The notes beneath the pieces were generated by a model. That model saw only the letters and a program-made list of their open reading frames with translations. It had not been told where the DNA came from and made no database searches. The translations under genes were made by a program, and so were the position numbers. Positions 1-7,980 of a DNA stretch of 51,501 bases are shown here, piece after piece. Origin of the DNA: a virus; the IMG/VR virus record IMGVR_UViG_3300042519_002678, positions 1 to 51,501 of that record, one strand, 5' to 3'. Numbering within the stretch: the stretch's first letter is position 1; each line of letters begins with the position of its first letter.

Positions 1-3000
1 TCAGGAAGTAGTGGTTCATCAGGTACATCGGGAGCTAACGGAAGTTCAGGTACAAGTGGCTCGTCAGGAAGTAGTGGTAGTTCAGGGTCATCTGGTTCTG
101 CGGGTACATCGGGAGCTAACGGAAGTTCAGGAACATCTGGTTCAAGTGGTAGTGCTGGAAGCTCAGGAAGTAGTGGTAGTTCTGGTTCCGTTGGTACGTC
201 AGGTTCTAGCGGTTCATCAGGAAGTTCTGGTACGAGTGGAAGTTCAGGAAGTAGTGGCTCATCAGGTTCTTCAGGAAGTACAGGTTCAAGAGGAACATCA
301 GGTACTTCGGGAACATCAGGTACATCAGGTGCCAATGGAAGTAGTGGAACATCAGGTAGTAGTGGTTCTAGCGGAAGTGCTGGAAGCTCAGGAAGTTCAG
401 GTTCAACTGGAACATCTGGTTCTTCAGGAAGTAGTGGTTCTAGTGGTAGTTCAGGAAGTACAGGTTCTTCTGGTTCAAGTGGAACATCAGGTTCGTCAGG
501 AAGTTCCGGCTCATCAGGATCAAGTGGGTCTGCTGGAACTTCAGGGGCTAACGGAAGTTCAGGAACAAGTGGTTCTTCAGGTTCTAGTGGTAGTGCTGGA
601 AGCTCAGGAAGTTCTGGTACATCGGGTGCTAACGGAAGTTCAGGAACATCAGGTAGTAGTGGTTCTAGTGGAAGTGCTGGTTCATCAGGAAGTTCAGGTT
701 CAACTGGTACATCTGGTTCTTCAGGAAGTAGTGGTTCTAGTGGAAGCGCTGGTTCATCAGGAAGTACAGGTTCAAGAGGAACATCAGGTACATCAGGAAC
801 ATCAGGAAGTGCTGGTTCATCAGGTTCAAGTGGAAGTTCAGGAACATCAGGAGCTAACGGAAGTTCGGGAACATCCGGTACAAGTGGAAGTTCAGGTTCT
901 TCGGGAAGTAGTGGTAGTTCTGGCTCTGCTGGTACATCAGGTGCTAATGGAAGTAGCGGAACATCAGGTAGCTCTGGTTCATCTGGCTCAAGTGGAAGTA
1001 GTGGTAGTTCAGGTTCATCAGGAACAAGTGGGGCTAATGGAAGTTCAGGTACAAGTGGTAGTTCTGGAACATCGGGCTCAAGTGGGTCGTCAGGTAGTTC
1101 AGGCTCAAGTGGAAGTTCTGGAATTAACGGTTCATCAGGAACTTCAGGTTCAAGTGGTAGCACAGGGTCTACTGGTAGTAGTGGTTCTTCAGGTAGTTCA
1201 GGAACATCAGGAAGTAGTGGGACATCGGGAAGTTCTGGTTCAAGCGGAAGTTCTGGTTCATCAGGAAGCACAGGTTCAAGAGGAACAAGTGGTTCTTCAG
1301 GAACATCAGGAAGTGCTGGTTCATCAGGTTCAAGTGGTAGTACTGGAAGCTCGGGTACTTCTGGTTCATCAGGAAGTTCTGGCTCAAGCGGATTAACAGG
1401 TTCTTCAGGAACAAGCGGTTCGAGTGGTTCTTCAGGAAGTACAGGTTCTAGCGGAAGTGCTGGAAGCTCAGGAAGTTCAGGTACATCAGGTGCTAATGGA
1501 AGCAGTGGAACCTCTGGGTCAAGTGGTTCATCAGGAAGTGCTGGCTCATCAGGAAGTTCAGGTTCAACTGGTTCTTCGGGAAGTAGTGGTTCTAGTGGAA
1601 GCGCTGGTTCATCAGGAAGTACAGGTTCAAGAGGTACTAGTGGTACATCAGGGACATCAGGGACATCAGGAAGTGCTGGTTCATCAGGTACATCAGGTGC
1701 TAATGGAAGCAGTGGAACCTCTGGGTCAAGTGGTTCATCAGGAAGTGCTGGCTCATCAGGTTCAAGTGGAAGTTCAGGAACATCGGGAAGCAGTGGTTCT
1801 TCAGGTTTTAGTGGAAGTTCAGGAACATCAGGAACAAGTGGAAGTTCAGGTTCATCAGGAAGTTCTGGAATTACTGGTTCATCGGGAACTTCAGGTTCTA
1901 GCGGAAGTGCTGGCAGCTCAGGAAGTGGAGGTTCATCGGGAACATCAGGTTCTTCGGGAACAAGTGGAAGTGCTGGTTCATCAGGAAGTTCTGGAATTAC
2001 TGGTTCATCAGGTACTTCTGGTTCATCGGGTAGTTCAGGTTCAGCAGGAAGTTCAGGAACATCAGGTTCATCAGGAAGTGCAGGTTCAAGTGGGATATCA
2101 GGAAATGACTCTTCTAACTCAGGTAGATGGGGTTACGCATCAGGTGGAGGGGTTCCTGGTTCGGGAAGATTTAGCGCAAGTAGTTCGACACTTTCATCTG
2201 TAATTGGTTTTGCAGTTAATGACCTTGATATTAATTCTACCGATTACGATGAATGGTGGTTAACAGCTGAGGGGTTAGTATCTGGAGGAAATGGGATATA
2301 CTTACAAGTAACTCAAGTAGGCAGTAATAATATAATAGGTCTTTATTCAGTTTCCGCGATAAATGATAATACCACATATTGGTCAATAACAGTTAAATTC
2401 ATAGCTGGGAGTGGTTCTATGACCAATGCCGAAAATTATACAATATCTTGGGTTTACAATGGTGCTGATGGTCCTTCTGGTTCAAGTGGAACATCAGGTT
2501 CAAGCGGAAGTTCTGGAAGTTCAGGCTCTAGTGGTATTGCTGGTAGTTCGGGAACATCTGGTTCTTCAGGTTCAAGCGGAAGTTCTGGAAGTTCAGGTTC
2601 AAGTGGTATTGCTGGTAGTTCGGGAACATCTGGTTCTTCAGGAAGTAGTGGTTCTACAGGTTCAAGAGGAACTAGCGGTTCTTCAGGTTCAAGTGGAAGC
2701 TCAGGTTCAAGCGGTTCTACAGGTTCAAGAGGAACTAGCGGTTCTTCAGGTTCAAGTGGAACTAGCGGTTCTTCAGGTTCAAGTGGAAGCTCAGGTTCAA
2801 GCGGTTCTACAGGTTCAAGAGGAACTAGTGGGACATCTGGAACATCAGGTTCATCTGGAACATCATCAACGGTTTATGTGGGTAATGCTAATGGTGCCGG
2901 TATTACTAATGGTGCTAGAGGTTCTATTTATTTAGGAGGAACCCCCGTTGCCACGGTTGCGGTTACCGCAGGTGATTACGGAGGTGGCGCAACTGATTTT

Positions 3001-3300
3001 ATGCCAGGATACCCAATGCCGGCAGGAACTGCAAGTAAAATGAGAGTTATTACAAGAAGTGCTAATCCTGCTCTAAATAGTTTAGAGGTCTATGTTGCTA
3101 ATGCTACTACATCAACATTAGGTGCTAAAGTTACAATAGCCGCTGGGTCAGCCGCAGGAGTTTACACTACAGATGACGGAACAACAGTTACGTACTCAGT
3201 TGGTGATAGATTATATTGTATTGCTAAAAATCCTAATGTGGGGGGAGGAGCGACTTCCGCACAAATAACTACAGTATCATTTAATTTTACACCTAGCTAA
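1..3300 (+). CDS. collagen-like tail/surface fibre protein, 5'-truncated
   Basis: Frame 1 is open from the first base to TAA at 3298-3300, giving at least 1,099 residues; the true start lies left of the window. Residues 1-700 are nearly uninterrupted Gly-X-Y triplets, mostly GSS, GTS, GSA, GAN and GSTGSR. Residues 701-824 form a globular island with several Trp and Tyr. Residues 825-956 are a second collagen-like stretch, and the last ~140 residues are a Gly/Ala/Thr-rich C-terminal domain, probably a trimerisation or receptor-binding tip. Proline is almost absent from the triplets, unusual for a collagen helix, while Ser and Thr dominate. Such repeats are known in fibres of tailed phages; the fibre assignment is inferred from architecture. 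The downstream operon of glycan enzymes suggests that the Ser/Thr side chains may be glycosylated. The next gene starts on the last base of this one. Confidence 0.85.
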   Translation, partial: SGSSGSSGTSGANGSSGTSGSSGSSGSSGSSGSAGTSGANGSSGTSGSSGSAGSSGSSGSSGSVGTSGSSGSSGSSGTSGSSGSSGSSGSSGSTGSRGTSGTSGTSGTSGANGSSGTSGSSGSSGSAGSSGSSGSTGTSGSSGSSGSSGSSGSTGSSGSSGTSGSSGSSGSSGSSGSAGTSGANGSSGTSGSSGSSGSAGSSGSSGTSGANGSSGTSGSSGSSGSAGSSGSSGSTGTSGSSGSSGSSGSAGSSGSTGSRGTSGTSGTSGSAGSSGSSGSSGTSGANGSSGTSGTSGSSGSSGSSGSSGSAGTSGANGSSGTSGSSGSSGSSGSSGSSGSSGTSGANGSSGTSGSSGTSGSSGSSGSSGSSGSSGINGSSGTSGSSGSTGSTGSSGSSGSSGTSGSSGTSGSSGSSGSSGSSGSTGSRGTSGSSGTSGSAGSSGSSGSTGSSGTSGSSGSSGSSGLTGSSGTSGSSGSSGSTGSSGSAGSSGSSGTSGANGSSGTSGSSGSSGSAGSSGSSGSTGSSGSSGSSGSAGSSGSTGSRGTSGTSGTSGTSGSAGSSGTSGANGSSGTSGSSGSSGSAGSSGSSGSSGTSGSSGSSGFSGSSGTSGTSGSSGSSGSSGITGSSGTSGSSGSAGSSGSGGSSGTSGSSGTSGSAGSSGSSGITGSSGTSGSSGSSGSAGSSGTSGSSGSAGSSGISGNDSSNSGRWGYASGGGVPGSGRFSASSSTLSSVIGFAVNDLDINSTDYDEWWLTAEGLVSGGNGIYLQVTQVGSNNIIGLYSVSAINDNTTYWSITVKFIAGSGSMTNAENYTISWVYNGADGPSGSSGTSGSSGSSGSSGSSGIAGSSGTSGSSGSSGSSGSSGSSGIAGSSGTSGSSGSSGSTGSRGTSGSSGSSGSSGSSGSTGSRGTSGSSGSSGTSGSSGSSGSSGSSGSTGSRGTSGTSGTSGSSGTSSTVYVGNANGAGITNGARGSIYLGGTPVATVAVTAGDYGGGATDFMPGYPMPAGTASKMRVITRSANPALNSLEVYVANATTSTLGAKVTIAAGSAAGVYTTDDGTTVTYSVGDRLYCIAKNPNVGGGATSAQITTVSFNFTPS
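2497..2640 (+). repeat. 72-bp tandem repeat in fibre gene
   Basis: Two adjacent 72-bp copies (2497-2568 and 2569-2640) differ at about two positions. The unit encodes 24 residues (eight Gly-X-Y triplets) including GIAGSSGTSG, so gain or loss of a unit keeps the reading frame and changes shaft length. Confidence 0.85.
2650..2832 (+). repeat. in-frame repeat cassette (GSTGSRGTSG) in fibre gene
   Basis: Copies of a cassette that begins ggttctacaggttcaagagg start at 2650, 2713 and 2803, spaced 63 and 90 bp, both multiples of three (and of nine). The same cassette occurs in diverged form earlier in the gene, for example near 265, 765 and 1270. The pattern fits expansion and recombination between in-frame modules. 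Confidence 0.75.
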
Positions 3301-3545
3301 TGGAATACACATACAAACAAATAGAAAATGGCGATTGGCAATTACTTGTTATTGTAAATGAAATACCTATTGTGTTCATTCTATCTGAAGACCTTATAGG
3401 TACTGAAGATACACCTCCTAGGGGTTTACCTGAACATATACAAATGATACAAGATTTTAAAGATGTTTCTAAACTAGAATATTTTATTCAACTTTTAATA
3501 GATAACCCTGGTACAGCATTTTCTATATATAATAATTTTGAATGA
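3300..3545 (+). CDS. hypothetical 81-aa protein downstream of fibre
   Basis: The ATG overlaps the fibre stop codon (TAATG), indicating translational coupling. The product is small and acidic, with a hydrophobic beta-like stretch (LLVIVNEIPIVFILSEDL) and a helical C-terminal half. I do not recognise a family. Small genes directly after phage fibre genes are often fibre-assembly chaperones, and that is a position-based guess only. It ends with TGA; in the same frame immediately downstream is a decayed coding remnant. Confidence 0.6.
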   Translation: MEYTYKQIENGDWQLLVIVNEIPIVFILSEDLIGTEDTPPRGLPEHIQMIQDFKDVSKLEYFIQLLIDNPGTAFSIYNNFE

Positions 3546-3569
3546 TTCTGAAGTACTATAAAACTATAA

Positions 3570-3965
3570 TCTAAGATAAATAATAATATTATAACTTATA
3601 GAGGTTTTGGATACCAATATTGGTCTTATGAAAAGATTGATGATATGTGTGTTCATATCTATATGTGAGATGGAATATATGCATTTATGGGTAATAATAC
3701 TATAATTAATAAGGTACTTTGTATAAATTCAGACGAGATAATAAGTTATCTACCGTAATATAGCATAGCAACATTAAGATCCTTCGCATATAATACTGTT
3801 TCAACAATAGGTACTGATGTAGAGGATATTGCAGGATTGGATGTGAAGATAAGAGCGGATAACACAAACGATTCATTGAAAATAGAGGCTAAAGGAGCGG
3901 GTGAGGATATAAGATGGACCGCTTATATAGAGGGTGTTGGGATAGCGGTTTCTATAGTTCAGTAA
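3570..3965 (+). pseudogene. decayed small gene / fibre-tip domain remnant
   Basis: The ~450-bp interval 3546-4014 has no intact gene. Frame 3 reads as protein-like sequence from about 3570 to TAA at 3963, broken by TGA at 3666 and TAA at 3756. Segments such as ITYRGFGYQYWSYEKIDD, DGIYAFMGNNTIINK and, at the end, IEAKGAGEDIRWTAYIEGVG look like real protein. The last resembles the C-terminal beta domain common at phage fibre ends, where a 'G...I.W.A..E' pattern precedes the stop. The phage uses TAA, TGA and TAG as ordinary stops elsewhere, so recoding is unlikely. I read this as a discarded fibre-tip cassette, perhaps with part of a second small gene fused in. Confidence 0.5.
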
Positions 3966-4014
3966 CAAACGAAACAAAGATACCTCTTAATTGTATAATA
4001 AGGAAAGGTACTTC

Positions 4015-6777
4015 GTGAAGAAATTATTGATAATAACCCCCCACCTATCGACTGGGGGATTACCGCAAGTTACGACAAACAAAATCCAACTTCTAAAGGA
4101 TGATTACATCATTAAATGTATAGAATACGGATGTTATTCATGGGATTTTGTTGTTCAGAAGAACCGTATCAAGAATTTGATCGGTGAGGAAAATCTTATT
4201 ACATTATGGGATGATAAGAATGTTTTGATTAATGTTATTGACGAATTCCAACCTGATATTATATCTATGGAGGAATTCCCTGAATTTTTCATGGATAGCA
4301 ATATCGCAAGACAAATCTATAAAAAGGATCGCCAGTATAAAATCTTTGAAACCACACACGACTCAAGTTTCAACCCAAGATCTAAAGTTTGGCTCCCCGA
4401 TAAGTTTATCTTCGTTAGTGTGTTTAATGCTATACAGTATTCAATGTTTGATGTACCTTATGATGTCATTGAATACCCTATTGAAAACAGGGAGAAGAGG
4501 AAGGACTTGTTCCAAGAAAAACTTGGGTTAGATAAGGGATGGAAACATGTTGTTAATGTTGGGTTATTCACTGAAAGGAAGAATCAAAAATACATTTTTG
4601 AAATTGCTCGTAAGTTAGAAAATGCTAAAATTAAATTTCATTTTATTGGTAATCAGGCGGATAACTTTAAGAGTTATTGGGAACCATTGATGAATAATAA
4701 ACCTGAAAACTGTATTGTTTGGGGCGAAAAAGATAATGTATCTGAATTTTTGGAAGCGTCTGATTTATTCATGTTTCCATCAAAAGGAGATAGAGATAAT
4801 AAGGAGTTAAACCCAATTGCTATTAAGGAAGCCATTGAATATGGTATTCCGATGATGATGTATAATCTTGATGTGTATTGTGGGAAATATGATAAACTAT
4901 CCCATGTTAAATTTTTGACTGGTGATATAGATAATGACGTAAATAATATGATTGATATTTTAAATGTGGGAGGTGTTGATTCACCAGGTGTTGATTCACC
5001 AGGTGTTGATTCACCATTCAGTTTTGTATTTAATAGTGATAATAATGAGATTATCATAAATTATACAGGTAATGAAAAGTTAAATCTTAGTGTTAGTGAT
5101 TTAAATAATATTATGAATATTTTAAATGTGGCAGATATCTATTCCCTATTCAATTTTGGATTCGATGGGGAAACTAATCAGGTTACCATAAATTATACAG
5201 GTAATGAAAAGTTAAACTTTAATGTTAGTATTAGGGACATGACATCAAGGGCTCCTATGTACTGGTTTAATCTATCCTTGGAGTACCCAATATTTTATTG
5301 GACAATACCTATACCAATTCACATTAAGAAATTTAAAGACAATCCTAATTTTAGAGGATTTTTGGTTGAGTTTTATGATGGGGAAACAAACGAATTGGTT
5401 TTTGACCACGACTTAATTGTTAATAGTAATTTCTTCCCAAAAATACCTGAGTTTAAATTCAAACCTTTGGATTGTAACTACATTAATTATTGTGAGTTCT
5501 TTGTTGATAGATGTTTTGATGATTTGAGATTAGAAAATCTTGACACAGTAATTGATATTGGGGCTAATGTTGGACTGTTTGCTAAGTATATGTATTCTGT
5601 GAACGCTAAGAAGGTTATCTTAGTTGAGGCTAATCCATACCTAAGAGAAAGTATTGAATACCATTTAGATACGGATTTAGAAAAATCAGTTATCTATATG
5701 AATCCAGTTTATAAAGAACACACTAAAATTGATTTTAGATTCTCAACGGAAAACTCAACAATTGGTTCAAATGTTTTTGATAGTAACGTGGGAGAATACG
5801 GACAACTTAGTAATTTAATCACTTGTGACACTATCACTATTGATGATATCTACAAGGATAACGACTATGGTAGAATATCATTATTTAAATGCGATATTGA
5901 AGGTGGTGAATATCCTATTTTTGAATCAATTACTGATGAACAGATTGGACTAGTTGATAGATTTATGGTTGAGTTCCACGAAAATACCGATGGACAGATT
6001 AATATTATACTTGAGAAATTAGATAGAAATAATTTTGAGTATGACATTATTGTTTATGAGATGGGTCGGAAAATTAGAGCAGATAGAAATTCTAAACATG
6101 GTGTTATCTTTGCTAAACCGAAAAATATTAAATTAAGGAAACCAGGTACTTTATCATCATCAGTTTATGATGTTACAAAAAGTTTTGAAGAACGATTGGC
6201 GGAATATACAGGAGCACCATATGCGGTTACTATTGATAACCAAAGTAACGCTCTGTTCTTGGCTTTGTATTATGAAAAGATTACAGGTAAAACAATTAAA
6301 ATACCAAGTAGAACATATCCTTCGGTTCCTTGTGAGGTTATCCACGCTGGGGGTAAGGTTGAATTTGAACCTGTTTATGGGTCAACATTAAAAGGACCTT
6401 ATCAGTTATCACCGACAAATGTATGGGATTCAGCATTAAGGTTTACTACCGACATGTATATACCAGGAACACATATGTGTTTATCATTTACAGGTCCATA
6501 CAAACACCTAAAACTTGGTAAGGGTGGAGCAATCTTAACTGACGACTTTGAGGCTTATAAGTGGTTTAAGAGAGCTAGATATTCAGGTAGAAATGAAGTT
6601 TCGTATCATGATGATAATTTTGATATGTTAGGATGGAATTTTTATATGATGCCTGAAATTGCGTCAAGAGGATTGTTACTTATGAACCAATTTTATAATA
6701 TGGACGGGACACCTAAACATAATGAGGATTTGGAATTACCATACCCTGACTTATCAAAATTTGATGTTTATAAATGA
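4015..6777 (+). CDS. three-domain glycan enzyme: GT4-like, FkbM methyltransferase, DegT-like aminotransferase domain
   Basis: I place the start at GTG 4015, 6 nt after AAGGAAAGG, rather than the in-frame TTG at 3991; the product is then 920 aa and begins with a typical GT4 strand (KKLLIITPHLSTGG). Residues 1-310 resemble a GT-B glycosyltransferase with the late Glu-containing donor-site region (LNPIAIKEAIEYGIPMM). Residues 321-333 are three VDSPG units encoded by 15-bp repeats. Two similar beta segments sharing INYTGNEKLN follow. Residues ~515-690 are an FkbM-type methyltransferase (IDIGANVGLF, FKCDIEGGEYPIFE). Residues ~707-920 resemble the N-terminal half of DegT/DnrJ sugar aminotransferases, with a candidate PLP lysine in SFTGPYKHLKLGKGG; the usual C-terminal half is missing. 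It overlaps the next gene by 4 nt and heads the glycan operon. Confidence 0.75.
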   Translation: MKKLLIITPHLSTGGLPQVTTNKIQLLKDDYIIKCIEYGCYSWDFVVQKNRIKNLIGEENLITLWDDKNVLINVIDEFQPDIISMEEFPEFFMDSNIARQIYKKDRQYKIFETTHDSSFNPRSKVWLPDKFIFVSVFNAIQYSMFDVPYDVIEYPIENREKRKDLFQEKLGLDKGWKHVVNVGLFTERKNQKYIFEIARKLENAKIKFHFIGNQADNFKSYWEPLMNNKPENCIVWGEKDNVSEFLEASDLFMFPSKGDRDNKELNPIAIKEAIEYGIPMMMYNLDVYCGKYDKLSHVKFLTGDIDNDVNNMIDILNVGGVDSPGVDSPGVDSPFSFVFNSDNNEIIINYTGNEKLNLSVSDLNNIMNILNVADIYSLFNFGFDGETNQVTINYTGNEKLNFNVSIRDMTSRAPMYWFNLSLEYPIFYWTIPIPIHIKKFKDNPNFRGFLVEFYDGETNELVFDHDLIVNSNFFPKIPEFKFKPLDCNYINYCEFFVDRCFDDLRLENLDTVIDIGANVGLFAKYMYSVNAKKVILVEANPYLRESIEYHLDTDLEKSVIYMNPVYKEHTKIDFRFSTENSTIGSNVFDSNVGEYGQLSNLITCDTITIDDIYKDNDYGRISLFKCDIEGGEYPIFESITDEQIGLVDRFMVEFHENTDGQINIILEKLDRNNFEYDIIVYEMGRKIRADRNSKHGVIFAKPKNIKLRKPGTLSSSVYDVTKSFEERLAEYTGAPYAVTIDNQSNALFLALYYEKITGKTIKIPSRTYPSVPCEVIHAGGKVEFEPVYGSTLKGPYQLSPTNVWDSALRFTTDMYIPGTHMCLSFTGPYKHLKLGKGGAILTDDFEAYKWFKRARYSGRNEVSYHDDNFDMLGWNFYMMPEIASRGLLLMNQFYNMDGTPKHNEDLELPYPDLSKFDVYK

Positions 6778-7400
6778 TAGTTGGATTCAATGAATATAAA
6801 CACAAGTATCAATTTAATGTTACAGGTGTAATCCATGTTGGGGCTCACGTTGGTCAAGAATATGATGAATATGTTGAAGCATTTGGTTTAATACCTACAT
6901 ATTGGTTTGAACCAATACCGCATGTTTATAAAGAGCTATCAAAAAATTTAGAGGGTAAACCTAACACGTTTTGTTATAATGTTGCGTTAGGTGAAAAAAT
7001 CGGAGTTCATAAAATGTATCTTGATGATGGCAACGGACAACAAAGTTCATCATTGTTAAAACCAAAAGAACACCAAAATTTTTATCCCCATATCAAATTT
7101 AGTGAAGAAAACACTATTAATATTACCTTAAATACATTAGATTTTTATGGTATAGATAATTGTAATTTTTTAGTTTTGGATACTCAGGGGTATGAGTTAA
7201 ATGCTCTTAAGGGTTCAATTAATACCTTAAAGAATATTGATTATATATTCACAGAATTTAATGTTATTGAAATGTATGATGGCTGTCCATCAATTGAACA
7301 ACTTGATGAATTTTTACAACCTTTTGGGTTTTACAGACAAGAAACGTGGGATGTTGATGGAGTATGGGGTGATGCATTTTACTTAAAAAAATATGATTAA
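6774..7400 (+). CDS. FkbM family methyltransferase
   Basis: A 208-aa protein of the Methyltransf_21 (FkbM) type. The SAM-binding motif I is VIHVGAHVGQEYDEY at about residues 19-33, an acidic strand end follows at WFEPIPHVY, and the family's signature VLDTQGYELNALKG lies near residues 133-146. FkbM enzymes O-methylate hydroxyls of sugars or polyketides using S-adenosylmethionine. Its neighbours suggest methylation of a sugar being built or transferred by this operon. It begins with ATGA overlap to the upstream fusion gene, which itself contains a second FkbM domain, and overlaps the downstream gene by 8 nt. The family call is firm; the substrate is unknown. Confidence 0.85.
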   Translation: MIVGFNEYKHKYQFNVTGVIHVGAHVGQEYDEYVEAFGLIPTYWFEPIPHVYKELSKNLEGKPNTFCYNVALGEKIGVHKMYLDDGNGQQSSSLLKPKEHQNFYPHIKFSEENTINITLNTLDFYGIDNCNFLVLDTQGYELNALKGSINTLKNIDYIFTEFNVIEMYDGCPSIEQLDEFLQPFGFYRQETWDVDGVWGDAFYLKKYD

Positions 7401-7980
7401 AAAAGCTTTTATAGGTAATGGTGGACATTTGAGAGAGGTAATCGCTCATACGAGATATGATGTTACTAGATTTGTTGAAGACGAATACTTCAACGGGGAA
7501 CATAATACATTACCGTTATCGCAATTCGATCCAAAAGAGTATTCTATTATGATTGCAATTGCTGACAGTCAGGTTAGAGCAAGAATTCAAAAATCATTGC
7601 CCGAAGACACCAGATATTTTTCATTCATCGATCCATCGGCAATTCTTTTGGATAGAAATATTGTAATCGGTGAAGGTTCATTTATTGGTGCAAATTGTGT
7701 AATAACTACTAATGTTAGTATTGGTAATCATTCAATTTTAAATAGAAATGTTAATATCGGACATGATTCGGTAATAGGTGATTTTTTTAGTGCTATGGCG
7801 GGGTCCGTAGTGTCAGGGAACGTTTCAATTGGCAATAATTGTTATATGGGTAACAATTCATCAATCCGTGAAAAAACAACTATTTGTGATGATGTGGTAA
7901 TTGGGATGAATGGAAGTGTTGTTAAGAATATCGATAAACCTGGAACTTATGTTGGAGTTCCTGTTAATAAAATTAAATAA
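7393..7980 (+). CDS. NeuD/PglD-like sugar O/N-acyltransferase (hexapeptide repeat)
   Basis: A 195-aa protein with a short Rossmann-like N-terminus (KKAFIGNGGHLREVIAH) followed, from about residue 80, by a left-handed beta-helix of hexapeptide repeats such as IVIGEG-SFIGAN-CVITTN-VSIGNH and ending GTYVGVPVNKIK. This is the layout of the NeuD/PglD/PerB acetyltransferases, which transfer an acetyl group from acetyl-CoA to nucleotide-linked amino sugars or sialic acids. The conserved His is visible in NIGHDSVIG. An acetyltransferase that works on amino sugars would pair logically with the DegT-like domain upstream. Its stop codon overlaps the next start (TAATG). Confidence 0.85.
   Translation: MIKKAFIGNGGHLREVIAHTRYDVTRFVEDEYFNGEHNTLPLSQFDPKEYSIMIAIADSQVRARIQKSLPEDTRYFSFIDPSAILLDRNIVIGEGSFIGANCVITTNVSIGNHSILNRNVNIGHDSVIGDFFSAMAGSVVSGNVSIGNNCYMGNNSSIREKTTICDDVVIGMNGSVVKNIDKPGTYVGVPVNKIK

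Noticed and set aside
11-2203. Long open frames (461 and 259 codons) rich in Val, Gln, Glu and His in the +2 frame at the left end
   Set aside because: They are frame shadows of the Gly-Ser repeats; frame 1 is open throughout and continues into a sensible C-terminal domain.
1-2871. Possible CRISPR or regulatory repeat array
   Set aside because: Repeats are degenerate, in frame and code for Gly-X-Y triplets; there are no fixed-length spacers.
2426-2935. 169-codon frame overlapping the fibre gene
   Set aside because: Shadow frame of the repeats with no plausible domain; conflicts with the fibre frame.
3570-3965. Stop-codon recoding (TGA or TAA read through) in the fibre-tip remnant
   Set aside because: TAA, TGA and TAG all end ordinary genes elsewhere in the window, and both TAA and TGA interrupt this frame, so decay is the simpler reading.
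3991-4014. TTG 3991 as start of the first glycan gene
   Set aside because: GTG 4015 has a better ribosome site (AAGGAAAGG) and matches the usual GT4 N-terminus.
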